Assembly: GCF_008123515.1 (NCBI RefSeq)
Contig: NZ_VSSR01000056.1
Location: 23,757 to 87,756, forward strand
Length of the DNA: 64,000 nucleotides
Source: Bradyrhizobium cytisi
Lineage (GTDB): Bacteria; Pseudomonadota; Alphaproteobacteria; Rhizobiales; Xanthobacteraceae
Direction of reading: 5' to 3'
Below the pieces are notes generated by a model. It was not told the origin of the DNA, did not search any database, and saw nothing but the letters and a program-made list of their open reading frames with translations. Both the position numbers and the translations under genes were made by a program. Below are positions 24,787 through 36,681 of this stretch, in pieces (position 1 is the stretch's first letter; each line of letters starts with the position of its first letter).

Positions 24787-25443
24787 CTAATATTCGACCT
24801 CGAGCTCCTCGATCTCGGCCGGCTCTTCCTTCGCGGCCACGATCCATTCCTTCATCTCGGGCATCGCCATGATGGTGTCGGCATAGGCCTTGAGCCGCGG
24901 CTCGAGCTTGACGTCATAGGTGACGAAGCGCGTCACCACGGGGGCGTACATCGCATCCGCCATGGTGCGGGTCTCGCCGAACAGGAATGGGCCGCCGGAT
25001 TTCGCCAGGCAGTCGCGCCAGATGAACCAGACCCGGTCGATGTCGGCCTGCGCGCGCGACCAGATCTTGAAGCCGGGAAAATGCCCCTTCAGATTGACCG
25101 GAAGCGAGGCGCGCAGCGTGGTGAAGCCGGAATGGATTTCCCCGCAGATCGAGCGGCAATGCGCGCGCTGGACGCGATCGGCGGGCAACAGTCCGGCGTC
25201 CGGCATCGCCTCGTTGAGATATTCGGCGATCGCGAGCGTATCCCAGACGGTGGCGCCGTCGTGACGCAGGCAGGGCACCAGGATCGAGGACGACAGCAGC
25301 AGGATTTCGGCGCGCGCCGACGCATCGTCCGGCGCGGTGACGATCTCCTCGAAATCGAGCCCGGAAAACTTCGTCAGCAGCCAGCCACGCAGCGACCAGG
25401 ACGAGTAGTTCTTGCTGCTGATGGTCAGTGTCGCCTTCGCCAT
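24787..25443 (-). CDS. Glutathione S-transferase family protein
   Basis: A 218-aa protein with an N-terminal thioredoxin-like GST domain (about 1-80: KNYSSWSLRGWLLTKF, then a VPCLRHDGATVWDTLAIAEYL block with the cis-Pro) and an all-helical C-terminal domain. The S-S-W-S-L-R-G motif near residue 15 is the usual catalytic-Ser region of zeta- and theta-like bacterial GSTs. It may detoxify electrophiles or reduce peroxides using glutathione. It is divergent from phaZ, and the two have no obvious functional link. Confidence 0.88.
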   Translation of the reverse strand: MAKATLTISSKNYSSWSLRGWLLTKFSGLDFEEIVTAPDDASARAEILLLSSSILVPCLRHDGATVWDTLAIAEYLNEAMPDAGLLPADRVQRAHCRSICGEIHSGFTTLRASLPVNLKGHFPGFKIWSRAQADIDRVWFIWRDCLAKSGGPFLFGETRTMADAMYAPVVTRFVTYDVKLEPRLKAYADTIMAMPEMKEWIVAAKEEPAEIEELEVEY

Positions 25444-25621
25444 AGGGCCTTTCCCTCACGCCTTTGACTTGCAGTGACTTGCACGCCGCCCAGCCTGGGC
25501 GCGCCCGTCACCTGTGCTTCCTGCGAAATGAGCAGCAAGCGACGTGCCAGTTTTAAGGGCGGCCCGACGCGCTTCTGGCTCCGATATTGCATGGCACCAT
25601 CGGACAGGTGGGCGCTTCAGT

Positions 25622-26845
25622 ATGATGTCGATGTATTATCAGGCTTTTCAGAACCAGATGGACCTGACGGCGCCGTGGCGGGCGGGCGCCTCGTCCGCGC
25701 TCAAATTCCTCAATCTGGTGCCGCAGGGCCTGTCCGACCAGGTCGTCGGCCGGCTCTCGGCGGCGCTGGAGCTGATCTCGCGCTCCACCCTCACCTATGA
25801 CCGCCCGGCCTACGGCATCGACAGCGTGATGGTGGGCAATCGCGAGGTCGGCGTCACCGAGGAGGTCGCCTACGCGACGCCGTTCGGCTCGCTGCTGCAT
25901 TTCAAGAAGGACGGCGTGACCGAGCAGCCGCGCATGCTGCTGGTGGCGCCGATGTCCGGCCATTTCGCCACGCTGCTACGCGGCACGGTGAAGACGCTGC
26001 TGCAGGACCACGACGTCTACATCACCGACTGGCACAATCCGCGCGAGATCCCGCGCAGCGAGGGCCGCTTTGGGCTCGACGACTATACCGAGCATCTGGT
26101 CGACTTCCTCGGGCAATTGGGCCCGCGCCCGCATATGGTGGCGATCTGCCAGCCCTCGGTCTCGGCGCTCGCGGCCGCCGCGATCATGTGCGAGGGCAAC
26201 CATCCCTCGCGGCCGGCGACGCTGACGCTGATGGCGGGGCCGATCGACACGCGGATCCAGCCGACCAAGGTCAACGACTTCGCCAAGAGCAAGCCGATCG
26301 AATGGTTCGAGCAGAACCTGATCAACTACGTGCCGGTGCAGTGCCGCGGCGCGCTCCGGAAAGTCTATCCTGGCTTCGTGCAGCTCACCGCCTTCGTCTC
26401 GATGAACCTCGAGCGCCACATCAAGCAGCACGTGGATCTCGCCAACCACATCGCCAAGGGCGAGAAGGAGAAGGCGGCGAGCATCAAGACCTTCTATGAC
26501 GAATACTTTGCGGTGATGGACCTGCCGGCCGAGTTCTACATCGAGACGGTGCGCGACGTATTCCAGGAGCATCTGCTGCCGCTGGGCAAGCTGATGCATC
26601 GCGGCCGTCCCGTGGACACCAGGGCCGTCGGCCGGATGGGGCTGATGACCGTCGAGGGCGAGAAGGACGACATCTGCTCGATCGGCCAGACGCTCGCAGC
26701 GCAGGACCTCTGCACCGGCGTCCGCGCCTATCGCCGCGTCCATCACATGCAGGCCGGCGTCGGCCATTACGGCGTGTTCTCCGGCAAGCGCTGGAATAAC
26801 GAGATCTATCCACTGCTGCGGGACTTCGTGCACGTGAATTCGTGA
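25622..26845 (+). CDS. phaZ: Intracellular polyhydroxybutyrate depolymerase
   Basis: Degrades native PHB granules to reuse stored carbon and reducing power. With the start at 25622 it has 407 aa, the usual length for the PhaZ1-type intracellular enzymes. It is an alpha/beta hydrolase whose nucleophile is Cys176 in ICQPSV, the Cys-type lipase-like box known from Ralstonia PhaZa1. The likely partners are Asp349/350 in EGEKDDIC and His382 in GHYGVFSGKRW. No signal peptide is present, as expected for a cytoplasmic granule enzyme. It stands alone, convergent with the cyclase gene. Confidence 0.95.
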   Translation: MMSMYYQAFQNQMDLTAPWRAGASSALKFLNLVPQGLSDQVVGRLSAALELISRSTLTYDRPAYGIDSVMVGNREVGVTEEVAYATPFGSLLHFKKDGVTEQPRMLLVAPMSGHFATLLRGTVKTLLQDHDVYITDWHNPREIPRSEGRFGLDDYTEHLVDFLGQLGPRPHMVAICQPSVSALAAAAIMCEGNHPSRPATLTLMAGPIDTRIQPTKVNDFAKSKPIEWFEQNLINYVPVQCRGALRKVYPGFVQLTAFVSMNLERHIKQHVDLANHIAKGEKEKAASIKTFYDEYFAVMDLPAEFYIETVRDVFQEHLLPLGKLMHRGRPVDTRAVGRMGLMTVEGEKDDICSIGQTLAAQDLCTGVRAYRRVHHMQAGVGHYGVFSGKRWNNEIYPLLRDFVHVNS

Positions 26846-26973
26846 GGCTGCATTCCCTCGCCCTCGCGTCGCGCTGCGAACCCAATAGGCAATTGGGCGT
26901 CGAGCTTCGAAGATGCGGGCGGAACGATCGAGATGCCTCTCTTGCCACGGCCAGCTGGAGAAACGGCACGTAG

Positions 26974-29900
26974 CTAAGGCTCCCTCTCGAGCAGTTCCCT
27001 CGCTTCAATAACTTCTGGAAGATCTCGCTCCGCATCGAATCCAGCGAGCACGGGAGCCAGCGCCACGGACACTGCGCCCACCCGGCCATTCTTCTTGTGC
27101 AGGCGCGCAAGTCCAAGGGCGCTGCGCAGCTCAAAAGTCCTTGACTGTTGGTGTCGAGCGATCTCCAGCGCGCGATTGAGGGCATTTTCAGCCATGGAAT
27201 CGGCCGCAGAGTCGTGACGCAACAAGAGCTCCCCCTGGACACGATGCAGCTCGGCATCAAGCCAATGCTGGCCGGATTGCCCTGCGGATGTGATCAATTC
27301 GCTCAAGATTTCCAGCCCGTTTTCGAGTTGGCCGGACTCCGCGTTCGCCATCGCGACATGCATCCCCCAAAACGGTTCACAGAGATAGCAGTCATTCTCG
27401 TGCAGCAAGGCCCAGCCGCGACGCATGTCCGTCAGTCCGGCCGTTCGATCGCCGGCGCGCCACTTGGCCAGGCCATGCAGGTAGGTGCCGGCGGCCACAT
27501 ACAGCGGCATCGTATGGTCGCGAGCGAGACCGAGCGCCAGGATCGTCTCTGTTTGCTGCAACATGCCCCCGCATAGTCCGTCGAACACGGCTCGATGGAC
27601 AAGCGCATTGGCCTGGGAAAGCGCCCGCTTTTCGCCCGAAGCGCTCACCCCTTCAGCGGCGAGGCGGCGTGCGCGAGCGATTTCGCCAAGCGGCCAAAGC
27701 ACCAGGGCAAGAAACCTCATGATCACGAACGGGAGATCCAGCGCCGAGGCCCTGAACGTCGCGGGATCCGGCTCGGCACCATAGATATCGAGTGCCTGCT
27801 CAAGATGCGCTCTCGCGTTCAAGTAGTCACCCCCGAACCAGCAGGTGACTCCACCCGTCCAATGCGCGACGACGGCGGCCACTGGCGAGTGCGGTCGTCG
27901 GTCAGCGGCGCTCATGATGGAATCCGCCAACTCCCGCATCGGAGCGAACTCGCCGTGTGTCAGGCAGGCATTGAAGAGGCCCGAATGGACTGGCGCAAGT
28001 TCAACCGGATCGTTGATGTCGGCTGCGATCCGTCGGGCGCGCGTCCATGCGGCCACCGTTTCCGGGGCGCTGTGCCCGAGACTGCCTCGTAATGCGCGGC
28101 CATATGCGATTTGAAGATGCAGCCTGCTCATCAACCGGCCAGGCTCATCGGGCAATTCATCGGCGGTGGCAATCGCCTTGCCAAAATGTGCAATCGCTTC
28201 GGAATAGGCCGAACGTTTCAACGCCTGCTGGCCCGCCTTGCGCCACCACTCGATGGCGGTTTCGCTCAGCCCGGCTTCCGTGAAGTGGTGTGCTATAATT
28301 TCAGGTTCAGTCTCGGCGACGATCGGAAACTTCTCACGCAGGACATCGCCGATACGCGCGTGAAGCACCTGCCGTTTGCTCTTAAGCAGGCTCTCGTAAG
28401 CTGCTTCCTGAACGAGAGCGTGCTTGAAACTATAGTCTGCTTCGGGAGGAGCCCCGCGACGCACCAGCAGTCCGGCCTCTCCGAGTTGCTCTAGCGCAGC
28501 GCTGAGCGTCAAATCATCGCGTCCCGCCACATATCTCAGCAGCGGGTATGAGAACTCGCGACCGATAGCGGCGCCTATCTGCGCCACCTCCTTGACTGGA
28601 GCCAGCCGGTCGAGCCGCGCCATCAGAGAATCCTGCAGCGTCGCCGGAATAGCGAGCGGCGGGAGCGGACGACCGAGGCGATAGCGCCCGGCATCTTCGA
28701 CGAGCAGTCCGGACTCCAGCACCATCTTTGTCAGTTCCTCGACGAATAGCGGGATGCCATCCGTCCTGTCGATGATCTGCTTCATCATTTCGCGTGGCAG
28801 ATGGCGACCAACGGTCACCTCCTCGACCAGCGCGCGCGTGTCCCGCCGATCGAGCCGGTCGAGCCGCACCAAGCTGACGTTGGCAAGGCCCGACCAGGAA
28901 GGCTCGAACTCCGGCCGGGCCGTCATGAGCACGAGTATCGGGAGTCCCCTGATCCGGTCGACCCCGAGATCGAACAGTTCAAGCGTCGTGGCATCGGCCC
29001 AATGCATATCCTCGCAGACAACCAGCAGGGGTTGCTCTCGCGCCAGCCCCTCAAGCTGATCGAGAAGGACGGCAAATGTCTGTCGTCGCTGCTGCGCTGG
29101 ACTCAACCCGAGCGGTGGACAATGGTCGCTGGTTGGAATCGAAAGGAGAGCCGCAATGAGGGGTGTAGCTGGGGCGACCTGCTGTGTTCCAAGCGCCAGC
29201 ATTGTCTCAAGCTTGTCGAGCTTTTGCCTGGGCGTGTCGTGCGAGCAGATGCCGGCGGCACGCTCGATCTGCGCGACAAAGGGATGAAGCGCGCTGTTGG
29301 TGTGGTAGGGCGAACACTGATACCGCACCCGGCGGTGCGCCCCCAAGGCGGGACTTTCGGACAGCGTTGCGACAATGCGCGACTTGCCGATGCCCGCTTC
29401 GCCAGAAATCAACACCATCTGGCCTTGCCCCTGCCATGCGAGCCGCTGGCGCGAGAGCGTGAATTCAATCTCCTCCTTGCGGCCGACAAAGCCGATCGAG
29501 CGGGCCGCACGGACCGCCTCGAACCGGCTCTCCGATGCGCCCGCCCCCTCGACCGCCCAGACCGCGATGGGTTCGGATATCCCCTTGACCTCGCGGCGGC
29601 CGAGATTGCGAAAAGTGAAGAGGTCGCCAAGCAGCCGTCGCGTCGACGACGCAACGACGACCGCCCCCGGTTCCGCCAGGCTCTGGAGCCGGGCAGCGAG
29701 GTTTGGTGTATCGCCGACCGTTGCGTGCTCTTCTGACGCATCGCCGCTGATGAGGTCGCCGACCACCACAAGCCCGGTCGCGATTGCGATCCGCAGTTCA
29801 ACCCGCTCGTCGGCGCCTGTTTTGAGCCGACTAATCGCTGAGATGGCGTCCAGGCCCGCTCGCACTGCGCGCTCCGCATCATCCTCGTGGGCGCGGGGAT

Positions 29901-30306
29901 AGCCGAAATAGACGAGTATTCCGTCACCGACGAACCTGACTATCTTGCCGTCATAGGCAGCAATGACGCTCGCGCAGGCGGCGCGGTAGGCCCGGATCAC
30001 CTCCCACATATCCTCGGGATCGAGACGCGCCGAGAGTGCAGTCGAGCCGACCAGATCGCAAAACATAACGGTGAGGTGGCGCCGCTCGGCGTCCTGAGGA
30101 GGAGGAGCCGGCGATGCGATCAACGCGGCCGGATCGAGGTCAGCAATAGCACGCAGCATTTTACGGCGATGGCCGAGCAGGACTCCGAGCTTATCGAAGT
30201 CCTCGCTCATCAGTTCGGGAAGGACGTCCACGTCGATCCCATTTTGGGCAAAACGCTCCGCGTATTGTCCAAGTCCAAGGTTCTCGAGCCACTCCGCAAT
30301 CTGCAT
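26974..30306 (-). CDS. SAM-adenylate cyclase-AAA ATPase-repeat regulator (1110 aa)
   Basis: A large cytoplasmic signalling protein. A SAM domain covers about 1-60, and a class III nucleotide cyclase about 75-245, with metal Asp84 (MFCDLVGS) and Asp128 (RFVGDGILVYFG). The DTPNLAARL block (199-207), with its Asp, Asn and Arg, is typical of class IIIb cyclases acting on ATP. An ATPase module with P-loop SGEAGIGKS at 301-309 and a STAND-like middle follows. The C-terminal ~500 residues are helical TPR-like repeats. The start at 30306 has GGGAG just before it. Such proteins are common in rhizobia. The signal is unknown, and cAMP is the likely product. Confidence 0.85.
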   Translation of the reverse strand: MQIAEWLENLGLGQYAERFAQNGIDVDVLPELMSEDFDKLGVLLGHRRKMLRAIADLDPAALIASPAPPPQDAERRHLTVMFCDLVGSTALSARLDPEDMWEVIRAYRAACASVIAAYDGKIVRFVGDGILVYFGYPRAHEDDAERAVRAGLDAISAISRLKTGADERVELRIAIATGLVVVGDLISGDASEEHATVGDTPNLAARLQSLAEPGAVVVASSTRRLLGDLFTFRNLGRREVKGISEPIAVWAVEGAGASESRFEAVRAARSIGFVGRKEEIEFTLSRQRLAWQGQGQMVLISGEAGIGKSRIVATLSESPALGAHRRVRYQCSPYHTNSALHPFVAQIERAAGICSHDTPRQKLDKLETMLALGTQQVAPATPLIAALLSIPTSDHCPPLGLSPAQQRRQTFAVLLDQLEGLAREQPLLVVCEDMHWADATTLELFDLGVDRIRGLPILVLMTARPEFEPSWSGLANVSLVRLDRLDRRDTRALVEEVTVGRHLPREMMKQIIDRTDGIPLFVEELTKMVLESGLLVEDAGRYRLGRPLPPLAIPATLQDSLMARLDRLAPVKEVAQIGAAIGREFSYPLLRYVAGRDDLTLSAALEQLGEAGLLVRRGAPPEADYSFKHALVQEAAYESLLKSKRQVLHARIGDVLREKFPIVAETEPEIIAHHFTEAGLSETAIEWWRKAGQQALKRSAYSEAIAHFGKAIATADELPDEPGRLMSRLHLQIAYGRALRGSLGHSAPETVAAWTRARRIAADINDPVELAPVHSGLFNACLTHGEFAPMRELADSIMSAADRRPHSPVAAVVAHWTGGVTCWFGGDYLNARAHLEQALDIYGAEPDPATFRASALDLPFVIMRFLALVLWPLGEIARARRLAAEGVSASGEKRALSQANALVHRAVFDGLCGGMLQQTETILALGLARDHTMPLYVAAGTYLHGLAKWRAGDRTAGLTDMRRGWALLHENDCYLCEPFWGMHVAMANAESGQLENGLEILSELITSAGQSGQHWLDAELHRVQGELLLRHDSAADSMAENALNRALEIARHQQSRTFELRSALGLARLHKKNGRVGAVSVALAPVLAGFDAERDLPEVIEARELLEREP

Positions 30307-30599
30307 TGGCTCCCACCGATCGTGTGGTTGGCGGTTTCGCAGAATTTTGGACCACGGCGCGGGGACGATATCCCAACGTGACCACGATGGCACGCCTTGT
30401 TTGTCGTGCGACAAATTAGGCTGCTCAGTGCCGATACCACTTCCATGGATAGTGCTCGATGCGAACGGTTGCACCGCTAAAATCGCCGGCACGCAAACGT
30501 TTGACTACTGAGTTGCGAAAGATCGCCAGCTACTCGCTTTCAGACTGAAGCCGAAGCCAAACACTAGCGTCCAAACAGATGTCTTCCGTGAGCACATCA

Positions 30600-31115
30600 T
30601 CATTCCTTGTCCATGGGGACTCCGCGGGTACGAGCCATCGTGCCCGCCGCAACTTGAAGCGAAGAGCCAACCACCCAAGAGCCGGCAACAAAGCCTATCA
30701 GGCCATTGGGCAGGTTTTGATCAAGGACAAGGATGCTGACGGAGAGAGTTGCTGCCATCGCAGCGCCGAACGTTCCTGCGGCGCTCATGATCTCTGCCAC
30801 CTCGGAACCATTCCACTCTTCCGAGATGCTCGAAATCGACTTCCGCGCGACGCTGCCAGACAAATCAATTCCGACATAACAGCTAAGAGCTCCGTAGAGC
30901 ATCATTAGCAGCACGATCCAGCCGCTTTCAAACAGTCCACCTCTCTGACGCAACAAGGTCGCACCCACATAGAGGCCACAAGATGCCCCGATGGCTGCGA
31001 GCCCAATTCTTTCAAGAAGATGGGCCGCTTTGATCAGGTCAGAACGAGCAATCCGAAGATTTCCGACGTATCCTGTTACGGATAATGCGCTGGAAACTGC
31101 GTTGCTTATCTTCAT
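30600..31115 (-). CDS. Four-helix membrane protein, unknown (171 aa)
   Basis: Hydrophobic helices are at about 34-54, 62-82, 113-129 and 135-155, linked by short loops. No conserved motif is recognised. GAGGAG is 7 bases before the ATG, so translation is well supported. Codon choice is less GC-biased than in neighbours (for example ATG AAG ATA AGC AAT), hinting at later acquisition. It stands between the cyclase and the transporter operon with no obvious partner. Confidence 0.6.
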   Translation of the reverse strand: MKISNAVSSALSVTGYVGNLRIARSDLIKAAHLLERIGLAAIGASCGLYVGATLLRQRGGLFESGWIVLLMMLYGALSCYVGIDLSGSVARKSISSISEEWNGSEVAEIMSAAGTFGAAMAATLSVSILVLDQNLPNGLIGFVAGSWVVGSSLQVAAGTMARTRGVPMDKE

Positions 31116-31618
31116 TGGGGAACTCCTCAGGTAATAAGCGACCTACCGGCCGCCCCTGAATAGAGGGCAGCCTCGTGGACGCGTTTTGCGATTCCCTTGA
31201 TTCCAATTTCTGAAAAATCTGTGCTGAGTGATGGGGCTGACTTGCTCGTGAGCAAGACGAGGGCCAATCCAAAGCTGCGAGCACGCGGCTTCGCAGGCAT
31301 TGCATCTCACCCGTGTCTGTCAGTTGGGTCCGGGTGCGGCAATTTCTTGCGGGCGTGATAGCTCGAAAAGAGAGTGATGGAATATGAGGCAGTTCACATA
31401 CCGCAGTTCCTTGTCGTTCGATCTGGTCACAATTTCCGGAGGACAGGTCTGCATTGTCGCGATACTCGGGAGCGCAGGAGCGGAAGCTGAAAGGCGCGGT
31501 TAGTTCACAAGCTGTCCCGCGTTTCGCCGACGTCAGATCTATCCACGCTTGCCTGTTTCGCGCACGTCAACTCATGGGTTCGGCCGCGTCACCGAAAGCG
31601 CACCGCACCCTGCGCGCG
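31116..31618. other. 503-base intergenic stretch without a convincing gene
   Basis: A 39-codon frame (31384-31503, +) with weak initiation is the only small ORF I noticed, and I do not trust it. The left end holds the leader of the membrane protein gene (GAGGAG near 31125). The DNA is less GC-rich than around it. No repeat or terminator of note is seen. Confidence 0.4.
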
Positions 31619-33487
<1,869 letters not shown>

Positions 33488-33496
33488 GCAAGGATC

Positions 33497-34423
33497 CTAG
33501 TAGCCGCGATCACGGTCGACACGCCCCGGCAGGGGCTCGCCGCGGCGGTGGCGCGCGATAGTGTCGAGCACGTAGTCGACCGCCGTTTCCGGCTTCGTCG
33601 TGCTGGCGATGTGCGGGGTCAGAAGAATGCGCGGATGGCTCCAGAACGGATGGCCCGCGGGCAGCGGCTCAGGTTCGGCAACGTCGAGCACGGCGGCCGA
33701 CAGCACGCCGCCATCCAGTGCCGCGATCAGGTCGGCCTCGACCAGATGCCCGCCGCGCCCGACATTGAGCAGCCGCGCGCCGCGGGGCAGACGCGCGAAC
33801 AATTTTGCGTTGAGGATTCCGCGCGTCTCCGATGTCAGCGGCAGCAGGCAGACGAGAATGTCGGTCTGCCCCAGGAAATCCGGCAGGGTGTCCGCACCCG
33901 CATAACAGGTGACGCCCGCGATGCTGCGTGGCGAACGGTTCCAGCCGAGCAGCGGAAAATCGAACGATTTGAGCCGCTCGAGCACGGCCTGGCCGAGCAG
34001 ACCGAGGCCCATCACACCGACACGCCGTTCGCTCGTGTGCGTCACGGAGAGCTCGCGCCAGACTTGGTCGCGCTGCTGGCCGATGAACTGCACGAGATCG
34101 CGATGCAGCGCGAGCACCGACATGCAGGCATACTCGACCATGCGCTCGGTGATACCGGGCTCCATCATGCGGACCAGCGGAACATGCGGCGGAAGTTTTG
34201 TGATGTCGAACTGATCGACGCCGGCGCCGACCGAGAACACCAGCTCGAGATTGGGGAACGCCGCCGCGATATCGTCCGGCGGCTGCCAAGCCACGAGATA
34301 GCGCACCGTTGCGGGATCACCGATGTCGGGCCACAGCCGGAACGGCATGTCAGGCGCGCGCTCGGCGAAGAACGTCGCCCACTCTGCACCGCGTACCATG
34401 TTGGCCTTGTAGAGAACAGTCAT
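33497..34423 (-). CDS. D-2-hydroxyacid dehydrogenase (GhrA-like)
   Basis: NAD(P)H-dependent enzyme reducing 2-oxoacids such as glyoxylate or hydroxypyruvate to D-2-hydroxyacids, or the reverse. At 308 aa it is the short GhrA type. The Rossmann GLGLLG motif is near residue 136. The catalytic Arg is in NVGRGGHLVE, Glu in DVAEPEPLP, and His in TPHIAS. It lies 7 bases from the flavoenzyme gene and 9 bases from the ATPase gene. In the operon it could recycle the 2-oxoacid made by the flavoenzyme; this role is inferred. Confidence 0.9.
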   Translation of the reverse strand: MTVLYKANMVRGAEWATFFAERAPDMPFRLWPDIGDPATVRYLVAWQPPDDIAAAFPNLELVFSVGAGVDQFDITKLPPHVPLVRMMEPGITERMVEYACMSVLALHRDLVQFIGQQRDQVWRELSVTHTSERRVGVMGLGLLGQAVLERLKSFDFPLLGWNRSPRSIAGVTCYAGADTLPDFLGQTDILVCLLPLTSETRGILNAKLFARLPRGARLLNVGRGGHLVEADLIAALDGGVLSAAVLDVAEPEPLPAGHPFWSHPRILLTPHIASTTKPETAVDYVLDTIARHRRGEPLPGRVDRDRGY

Positions 34424-34430
34424 GCCGCCC

Positions 34431-35759
34431 TCAGAACGGGCTGACCGGCGCGAGCCGCCGGCCGTCGATCATGCGCTTGTGGCTGTAGGCGGCGGGATCG
34501 ACCAGTGGCGTTGCGCCGGTCACGATGTCGGCGGCAAGCTTGCCGGCCGCAGGGCCGATGCCGAAACCATGACCGGAGAAGCCGGTCGCGAGGAAGAAGC
34601 CGGGCAGCGCATCGACCGGCGAGATCACGGGGATCGTATCCGGCGTGCAGTCGATGGTCCCGCCCCAGGCCTCCGCGATCTCGATGTCCTTCAATTCCGG
34701 ATTCGCCTTGATCAACGACGCCAGCGCGGCATTGACCAGCGACATGTCGGGCTCGGGATCGCGCACGCGCTCGGTCTCGAACGGCGACGGCTTGTCAAGG
34801 CTCCAGCTGGTGCCGCGCATGACCTGGTCGAAGAACGACTTGCCGAACGAGAGCTTCAGTCCGTTCTTGCGATGCAGATAGGTCGGCCAGAACGTGCGGG
34901 CGTAGCGGAACAGGTCGGGCGACAGCTCCACCGTGCCGCGGTTGCGCAGCGCCAGCGTGAAGCCGCCATCGAGGCGGCGGCGGATGCAATAGAGATCGGT
35001 ACCGAGCGCGCCCGAGGTGATCTCCGGCGCTGGCGTGGTCCGGCATGCGGTGGCGTTGACGAGGCCGATCGGCAGCTCGATGCCATGACGACGGCAGAAC
35101 AGCGACGACCATGCGCCGCCCGACAGCAGCACGGCTTGCGTGCGGATGGTGCCCTTCTCGGTGACGACGGCGCTGACCCTTCCTCCTTGTGTCTCCAGCC
35201 CGCGCGCAGCGCAGCCCTGGTGAATGGTGACGCCATGTTTTCGCGCCGCCGTCGCCAGCGCCGGCACGGCCATCGACGGCTCGGCGCGGCCGTCGCTCGG
35301 CGTGTGCAGGCCGCCGACCCATTTGTCGGTATTGCCCGGCATGCGCTCGGCGACCTCGGCCGGCGTCAGCACGGTCGAGTGAACCTGCATCTCGCGCGCG
35401 ACCGCCGCCCAGCGCTCCCAGCTCGCAAGCTCGTCCTTGCTCTTGGTCAGGAACAGCACGCCGGTGCGGCGGAAGCCGGCATCGACGCCGGCGTCGTTCT
35501 GCATGTCTTCCCACAGAAGCAACGCTTCGCGTGCGAGCGGAATCTCCTCACGGGCGCGGCCCTGCTGACGACACCAGCCCCAATTGCGGCTCGACTGCTC
35601 GCCGCCGACATGCCCCTTCTCGACCAGCGCGACGGAGAGGCCCTTCTTCGCAAGGTGATAGGCCGCGGAGACGCCGATGACGCCGCCGCCGATGACGACG
35701 ACGTCCACCTGCGCGGGCAGGCGTTCGTCGCTATTTATACGGTTGAGCGGCGGGGACAT
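34431..35759 (-). CDS. DAO-family FAD-dependent oxidoreductase
   Basis: A flavoprotein of the glycine/D-amino-acid oxidase superfamily, 442 aa. The FAD motif is GGGVIG at about 24-29, and the conserved SSRNWGWCRQQGR segment follows near 55-68. The C-terminal FAD block is TGFSGHGFGIGPAAG. Enzymes of this branch oxidise the C-N bond of an amino acid or amino conjugate. Some relatives are linked to opine use on Agrobacterium plasmids (AgaE-like), but the exact substrate is not established here. It sits between the permease genes and the hydroxyacid dehydrogenase gene. Confidence 0.87.
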   Translation of the reverse strand: MSPPLNRINSDERLPAQVDVVVIGGGVIGVSAAYHLAKKGLSVALVEKGHVGGEQSSRNWGWCRQQGRAREEIPLAREALLLWEDMQNDAGVDAGFRRTGVLFLTKSKDELASWERWAAVAREMQVHSTVLTPAEVAERMPGNTDKWVGGLHTPSDGRAEPSMAVPALATAARKHGVTIHQGCAARGLETQGGRVSAVVTEKGTIRTQAVLLSGGAWSSLFCRRHGIELPIGLVNATACRTTPAPEITSGALGTDLYCIRRRLDGGFTLALRNRGTVELSPDLFRYARTFWPTYLHRKNGLKLSFGKSFFDQVMRGTSWSLDKPSPFETERVRDPEPDMSLVNAALASLIKANPELKDIEIAEAWGGTIDCTPDTIPVISPVDALPGFFLATGFSGHGFGIGPAAGKLAADIVTGATPLVDPAAYSHKRMIDGRRLAPVSPF

Positions 35760-35802
35760 CGGACACTCCTGGAATTCAGTTCGATCGAAGCAGGTCGGCT
35801 CG

Positions 35803-36678
35803 TCATGGTATGTTCATCCGCGGATCGAGCGCATCGCGCAGGCCATCGCCAAGGAAGTTGAAGCTCGTCACCGCCAGCGTGATCGCGAGGCCCGGCGCAA
35901 TCGCAAGCCAGGGCGCGCTGGTGAGATAGATCTGCGCGTTGTTGAGCATATTGCCCCAGCTCGCGGCCGGCGGCTGGATGCCATAGCCGAGATAGCTGAC
36001 ATAGGATTCGAGCAGGATCGCCTGGGCAACGTTCAGCGTTGCCGCAACCACGATCGGCGCAATCGCGTTGGGCACGAGCTCGCGGAACATGATCCGCAGG
36101 TTCGACGAACCGAACGCGAGAGCTGCGACCGCGAATTCGCGCTCCCGCAGTGAACGGACCTGCGCCTCGACGATGCGGGCAACGCTCATCCATGCGGTAG
36201 CAGCAATCAGCACGGTGGTGGTGACGGGGCCGGGCTCGGTGAGCGCGGCGAGTGCAAGCAGCAGGAAGATCGTCGGGAAGCACAGCACGGCATCGACGAG
36301 CCGCATCAGCACCGCGCCGACCACGCCGCCATAGAAGCCGGCGAAGGCGCCGACGACGATGCCGACCGCCATCGCCATCACCATCGCGACGATGCCGATC
36401 GAAAGGGACACCCGACCGCCCATCATCAGCCGCGCCAGCACGTCGCGACCGAGTTCGTCGGTGCCAAGGATGTGCGCGCCCGAGAACGGCGGCGCGAACC
36501 GCTTCATGATGTCGATATAAGTGTCGTCGAAAGGCAGCAGATAAGGAGCGAATGCCGAACCGAGCACGAGAACCAGAATGATCACAGCTCCGGCGAGCGC
36601 GAGCCGATGTCGGCGGAATCTCCGCCACGCCGCCTGGCCGGGCGCGGGCTGCTCCGTGGAAAGGGTCGCGATCGTCAT
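35803..36678 (-). CDS. ABC transporter permease, DppC type
   Basis: An inner-membrane permease of 291 aa for the importer. The N-terminal helix at about 26-50 is followed by a periplasmic loop (ILGTDELGRDVLAR) and five more helices. The cytoplasmic EAA-like loop (ALAFGSSNLRIMFRELVPNA) contacts the ATPase. Its start is only 3 bases after the DppB-type gene stop, and the flavoenzyme gene follows after 43 bases. Paired with the gene at 36682-37632, it forms the membrane channel. Confidence 0.93.
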   Translation of the reverse strand: MTIATLSTEQPAPGQAAWRRFRRHRLALAGAVIILVLVLGSAFAPYLLPFDDTYIDIMKRFAPPFSGAHILGTDELGRDVLARLMMGGRVSLSIGIVAMVMAMAVGIVVGAFAGFYGGVVGAVLMRLVDAVLCFPTIFLLLALAALTEPGPVTTTVLIAATAWMSVARIVEAQVRSLREREFAVAALAFGSSNLRIMFRELVPNAIAPIVVAATLNVAQAILLESYVSYLGYGIQPPAASWGNMLNNAQIYLTSAPWLAIAPGLAITLAVTSFNFLGDGLRDALDPRMNIP

Positions 36679-36681
36679 CGC

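Noticed and set aside
31384..31503. 39-codon plus-strand frame in the 31-kb gap
   Set aside because: Weak initiation region, no family, too short to support.
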